DNA from: Pseudoscleropodium purum
Lineage: Eukaryota; Streptophyta; Bryopsida; Hypnales; Brachytheciaceae
Length of the DNA: 64,000 bases
Assembly: GCA_963969395.1 (NCBI GenBank)
Contig: OZ017804.1
Span: forward strand, 5,394,001 to 5,458,000
Reading direction: 5' to 3'
Below, one piece after another: positions 61,060 through 64,000 of the stretch (within the stretch, counting starts at the first letter, position 1; each line of letters starts with the position of its first letter). The position numbers and the translations under genes were made by a program. The notes beneath the pieces were generated by a model that was not told where the DNA came from, searched no databases, and saw only the letters and a list, made by a program, of their open reading frames with translations.

Positions 61060-63356
61060 CTTAAATGTCTCACTTGTTCATTGTACTGACCACAGTAAGA
61101 TCGACTCTTCAGTAAGACGATTATAGCAAGTACATTTGGAGCTAATGAACCATAGACCCTCCAATTGGGGAATTTTCTTTTCTTACTTTCTCAGTAGATT
61201 TGTCGAAGGACTCCTCTAACGAGTATTTGCCAATTGTATTCATGTCAACGGATTAGATTCTTGCTACCATATTTCTGATGCTCAAATAAAGGCCTCTACT
61301 ATACAGTACTAAGGAATGGAGCATTCCTTTCAAGATGGTCACTGAAACAATGTACTGTATGTACTAAGAATCTATTTACACTCCCTTTGTCCCACTAAAA
61401 ACCTCTAAAAACCTTCCCCGTGAGGGATTAATTCCTCACCGCCCAATGGGACTAAAAGTATCCACAACAAATTTGCCAAACACTCTTCATGCACCATGCA
61501 AGGAGGAAATTATGGCACTAAGTTAGCAATCCACTTCAGGACTTTGCTTGGGACATGTCTTCACTGTTTGCTAGGGTTTACCACATACAATTCGTGATTG
61601 TCAACAACATGATTTGTAAAAGGTCCAAAATCGGACATGGTAGTTCTTTTTGCCACATATGATAAAATTTGCAAATTTTGAATTCATAATTGCAATCAAA
61701 GCCTACAAATTAGGTAGGACAAGTCAAGAGTCTATTCTAAACACAGTTCAAAATAGGAGGCTTTTTTACTTTTACTCCAAAATGCTCCAAAATTATTATG
61801 TTGGGTACACTCTATCAGCAAGATTTAATGTCTTGTGAATTGATTTCAAAGGCCCTCCACTTTGAATTGTTCAGAAAAGGAAATAAACAAGTTGAAATGT
61901 GAAAGGGACAATGGACAATATCCTCTTAGGAGTAATTGTGTGTTGTCATAGCAGCTACAAACCTATACGAATTCAAATTGAAAAAGTTCACAACTTCTTA
62001 GCTTTGTTGACTAGCCTAAACCATTGTCCGAATGGATAGGAAGTTGCAATGCTAGTGTGACTAGGTAATTGGAAAGATGCAAACATTCTTCGATTGGTTG
62101 GAAAATTGTCATGCTAGATTTCTAAGGTAGTTTGCTCTAAAAGTACTCATGCTCTAAAAGCAATCATGACATAGAGGTACATTTTTCTTTCTTCAATGTA
62201 TTAGTAGTGTACATTTCAAGAAGTGGACACTTTTGGTGACCATTGTGTTTCAACTTCAAAAATTCGTAACTAAATCTGAGAAGGTCCAAAATAATATGAA
62301 ACAACTTCGATTAGATAAATTGCCAAATCCATTTTTCTAATGTTTTGCTACATTGAGATGGCAATCAAACTTGCATTGAGCATACTCCAACTTTCTCTCT
62401 TTCATCGAATCAGGCACCTGAGATTCCTTGTTTTTCAAAACTCTTGCTCCTAGGTAGAGTTTTGAGATTGCATACTTAATGTGAGAACATTCGAAGACCT
62501 TTTTTATTTGCTGTGGGATTAGAACTAGGGTACGTTGTGTTTTGGATGATAGAAGAAGCTTAATCTTGGCAAATGTGTTGGTGATTGTGTACAGCTCTAG
62601 CGTTGTAGAAAGAGCAAGGACGTGTGTGGGTGGGGACTCAACCCCAACCACCGCCACCGCGAGAACCTCGAGAGCCAGCCATTAGTTGGAGTACCACTTA
62701 TGAAGATCTCTTGGCTACAAGTAGACTGTTTGTGCAACCCATTCCTTTATTGGTAAGCCTTTTGCTCACACAGATTCATTTGCCATTCATTATGAGTAAA
62801 ATCAATATTGCTGGTGGATTTTGTTGTTAGGAAGGTCTGTATAGCACTTGGAAGTGCCCATTTCAACATAGGAGCAAAGCTTGTGAGTTTGGTTCATATT
62901 ATTTGATATTATTTCGCCGAATCTATGGTTCCTTTGCAATCTGTTGTTGTTTTGCAGGAAATGGTGGACTTTCTTGTTGATGTTTGGGAGTAGGAAGGCT
63001 TGTATGAACGAAGATAATCCATGTTTGTGTTACTGTTAGGATGGTGTTGTCTGCCTAGAACATTCGATCTTATTCATTATGACAAGTGCAATGGAAGAAT
63101 TTTAAAAACGAATCCTACATGGACGCTGACATGATTAAACACTAGTGTATTTTGAATTGGTTTGTGTAAATCAGCGGTTTCTTTATCCTCGTAAGCATTT
63201 AATGTCTCTTTTGTTCAGTTTACCGTCCTCAACAAGATTGACTCTTAAGTTCAAAGACGATTAAAGCCAAACATATACGGAGTTGATGAACCAAAGACAC
63301 TCCAATTGGGGAATTTTATTTTTTTACTTTCTTCGCAGATTTATTGAAGGGCTCCT

Positions 63357-64000
63357 TAGGGTTGACACGACGTCCGGACGTCCGAACGCGGACGTTGTGT
63401 CTGTAGCATCCGCTGACATTCGCGGTCCCCGCGGATGCAGCGTCTGCCGAGACTGCCCCGTCCGCTTGTCACCCCATCCGCCCCGTTCACTTTGACGGCC
63501 CTATTTCCCCTGACCGCCCTACCCAAACTGCCCCGCGGTCACTCCCTTAATCTTTAAACAATTAAATGTTAAATGAAGTGCAATGGTTCGCGATTTGTCA
63601 TTAAAACAATGTCTCTTATAAGTTGAAAGATTATAAAGTTTGACCATGAGTCCATGATAGTCTTGAAACTATGAAAAAATTCCAATTCATTTTCAGAAGG
63701 CAAACTAAAAAAGTTTGTGACTTCAAATATATATATATATACATATACTATTTAAAAAATCGAGATCAATACAAATACAAATATAATCAATATGGACAAA
63801 ATATATTCAATTTAATGTAGAATACCATACATTGTGCACATTTGGCTAATTGCACATATAATTTTTTTCATTTCAACCCTATATTTCTAAACTAATTTTT
63901 AATGCCTATATAACCTATTCAACTATTACTTCTGCACTACCAATCTAATATAAATGGCGGAAATGTTCATCTGGCATCGGCCAACGATATGTATTAAAAA
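63357..64000 (+). mobile_element. Left end of a second hAT-like element (runs off the window)
   Basis: Starts TAGGGTTGACACGACG and shares the GC-rich start of the element at 30115 (gcggacg, agcatccgctgacattcgcggtcc). It interrupts copy B exactly where copy A reads gggctcctctacc (18005). The flank gggctcct is not seen again before the window end, so the right end is probably outside. From about 63550 the sequence becomes AT-rich with no ORF. Confidence 0.6.
63727..63741 (+). repeat. AT dinucleotide microsatellite
   Basis: A short alternating AT run in the non-coding tail of the window. Confidence 0.7.

Larger units (their letters stand above)
45991..63356 (+). repeat. Large duplicated block, copy B
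   Basis: Same orientation as copy A. Private changes are an LTR insertion (49045-50862), loss of the Harbinger transposase (junction at 61059/61061), loss of about 120 bp near 47390, an expanded GGT/GT microsatellite at 47815, and a hAT-like insertion that ends the visible match at 63356. Confidence 0.9.

Noticed and set aside
61650..61838. 62-codon ORF shared with 16307-16495
   Set aside because: Short, no domain, lies in duplicated repeat sequence; its preservation reflects the block duplication.

Overview
This is nuclear DNA from a land plant, most likely a bryophyte and probably a moss. It is AT-rich, its genes carry plant-type introns, it is full of plant DNA transposons, and its one intact-looking large gene joins a protein kinase to an NB-ARC-LRR. 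Kinase-NBS-LRR (PNL) receptors are known from mosses. The species cannot be named from the sequence alone. I saw no rRNA, tRNA or CRISPR array.

Layout. Two diverged copies of one large block fill the flanks: copy A at 1-18004 (its left edge lies outside the window) and copy B at 45991-63356. They are direct repeats about 46 kb apart. Both are built from older repeats, transposons and exon-like relics, and neither holds a clearly intact gene. Copy A keeps a two-gene PIF/Harbinger transposon (10070-14572) nested in an older TTAA-flanked inverted-repeat element. Copy B has lost the transposase end of it, but gained an 1818-bp LTR (49045-50862) and a hAT-like insertion (63357 onward).

The unique centre (18-45 kb) holds more TTAA-flanked elements, mariner-like and hAT-like short elements, a relic of a plant LRR protein near 28.6 kb, and the main gene. 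That gene runs on the minus strand, 38319 down to 31672, in four exons: helical N-terminal domain plus kinase (exon 1), NB-ARC (exon 2), linker (exon 3), and about 30 nearly identical 24-residue LRRs (exon 4). All splice phases fit. There is an in-frame TGA at the end of the kinase domain. Past the stop codon the LRR array continues as decayed repeats to about 29.4 kb.

Between the gene and copy B lies a less AT-rich zone (41.2-45 kb) with a frameshifted, intron-containing relic of a 40S ribosomal protein S4 gene and several copies of an unidentified exon-like module that also recurs in copies A and B.

Functionally, the window is one candidate immune receptor gene, with a tandem LRR array that is expanding and homogenising, embedded in a transposon-rich, duplicated neighbourhood.
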